Below are positions 63,607-64,000 of a DNA stretch of 64,000 nucleotides, one piece after another. This stretch comes from Hyphomicrobiaceae bacterium (GTDB lineage: Bacteria; Pseudomonadota; Alphaproteobacteria; Rhizobiales; Hyphomicrobiaceae). Below the pieces are notes generated by a model. The model did no database searches. It was not told the DNA's origin and was given only the letters and a program-made list of their open reading frames with translations. The stretch is taken from the NCBI GenBank assembly GCA_016793635.1, contig JAEUMD010000008.1:310001-374000 (forward strand). Direction: 5' to 3'. Made by a program: the position numbers and the translations under genes. Positions within the stretch are counted from its first letter, which is position 1, and every line of letters starts with the position of its first letter.

Positions 63607-64000
63607 ATGACCTACGCCGTTCCCCTCCGCGACATCAGGCTCACGCTCGACAGCGTCGGTCTCGCCGGCATCACGGCACTGCCGGGATTCGAGGAAACCG
63701 AGCCTGATCTCGTCGAGAGCATTTTGGGCGAAGCTGCGAAAGTCGCCGAAAATACGCTCGCTCCGCTGAACCGCGTCGGCGACACCAACGGCGCTCGCAT
63801 GGCCGATGGAAAGGTCGTCGTTTCCCCCGGCTGGACTGAAGCCTGGCAAAGCCTCGTCGAGGGGGGCTGGAACGGTGTCTCCGCATCGGCCGAGAGCGGC
63901 GGCATGGGTTTGCCCGAGTTGCTCGGCTTTGCAATCTCGGAAATGTGGCAGTCGGCCAACATGGCGTTCGCGCTCTGCCCGATGCTCACGCAAGGAGCCG
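63607..64000 (+). CDS. Acyl-CoA dehydrogenase, N-terminal part (cut by window end)
   Basis: The reading frame is open from ATG 63607 to the window end (131 codons) with no stop. The N-terminus ([22 protein letters not shown] then [18 protein letters not shown]) and the stretch [27 protein letters not shown] match the long acyl-CoA dehydrogenase group that includes DmdC-like enzymes. It follows etfBA by 89 bases on the same strand. Substrate cannot be told from the fragment. Confidence 0.85.
   Translation, partial: MTYAVPLRDIRLTLDSVGLAGITALPGFEETEPDLVESILGEAAKVAENTLAPLNRVGDTNGARMADGKVVVSPGWTEAWQSLVEGGWNGVSASAESGGMGLPELLGFAISEMWQSANMAFALCPMLTQGA

Overview
This window is a GC-rich segment of an alphaproteobacterial chromosome, most likely from a free-living diazotroph of the Hyphomicrobiales or a related order; the genus cannot be read from the sequence. 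The evidence is the NifA/sigma-54-driven nif cluster with fixABCX, nifW, nifQ, nifZ and nifT, the FNR/FixK-type regulator, and the PQQ-linked alcohol-catabolism accessory genes. No rRNA, tRNA, CRISPR array or insertion sequence was recognised.

Layout. 1-2.6 kb: cytochrome c plus two PQQ-catabolism accessory proteins. 2.7-6.5 kb: a glutaryl-CoA dehydrogenase-like enzyme and the helicase HrpB. 6.6-10.6 kb: a HlyC-like acyltransferase with a type I secretion ABC transporter and adaptor, without a visible substrate. 10.8-13.1 kb: a glycosyltransferase/deacetylase/GtrA membrane glycan operon. 13.1-16.6 kb: the ATP-grasp/alpha-E/transglutaminase trio. 17.2-19.3 kb: a divergent succinyl-CoA-synthetase-like pair. 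19.3-24.1 kb: small membrane proteins, a Crp/Fnr regulator and a CNNM/CorC-type protein.

24.1-53.8 kb is the nitrogen-fixation island. Read on the minus strand it holds nifA; nifB-fdxN-LRV protein-nifZ-nifT-SIR2-like; nifHDKENX with two NifX-associated genes, fdxB and nifQ, followed by a hemerythrin; iscA-nifU-nifS-nifV-nifW; and fixABCX. Diverging from nifA on the plus strand is a 2Fe-2S ferredoxin gene, then a rubrerythrin-like protein, AhpC, AhpD and modABC. Five transcription units start with a recognisable sigma-54 promoter and an upstream NifA site (TGT-N10-ACA): fixA, iscA, nifH, nifB and the ferredoxin. Together these genes make and insert FeMo-cofactor (nifB, E, N, X, Q, V, mod), build Fe-S clusters (nifU, nifS, iscA), feed low-potential electrons (fixABCX, ferredoxins) and protect against oxygen and peroxide (hemerythrin, rubrerythrin-like, AhpCD).

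54.1-64.0 kb: an acetate/monocarboxylate symporter operon, a Cache-domain hybrid histidine kinase with response regulator, an acyl-CoA synthetase, the housekeeping ETF pair and the start of an acyl-CoA dehydrogenase cut by the window edge.

Most notable: an alternating REP/BIME-like inverted-repeat cluster that runs into the fixX stop codon; the sigma-54-preceded peroxide-defence plus molybdate operon; a SIR2-like gene at the end of the nifB operon; a NifA with an unusually cysteine-rich linker; and a type I secretion operon whose acyltransferase seems to lack the usual catalytic histidine.
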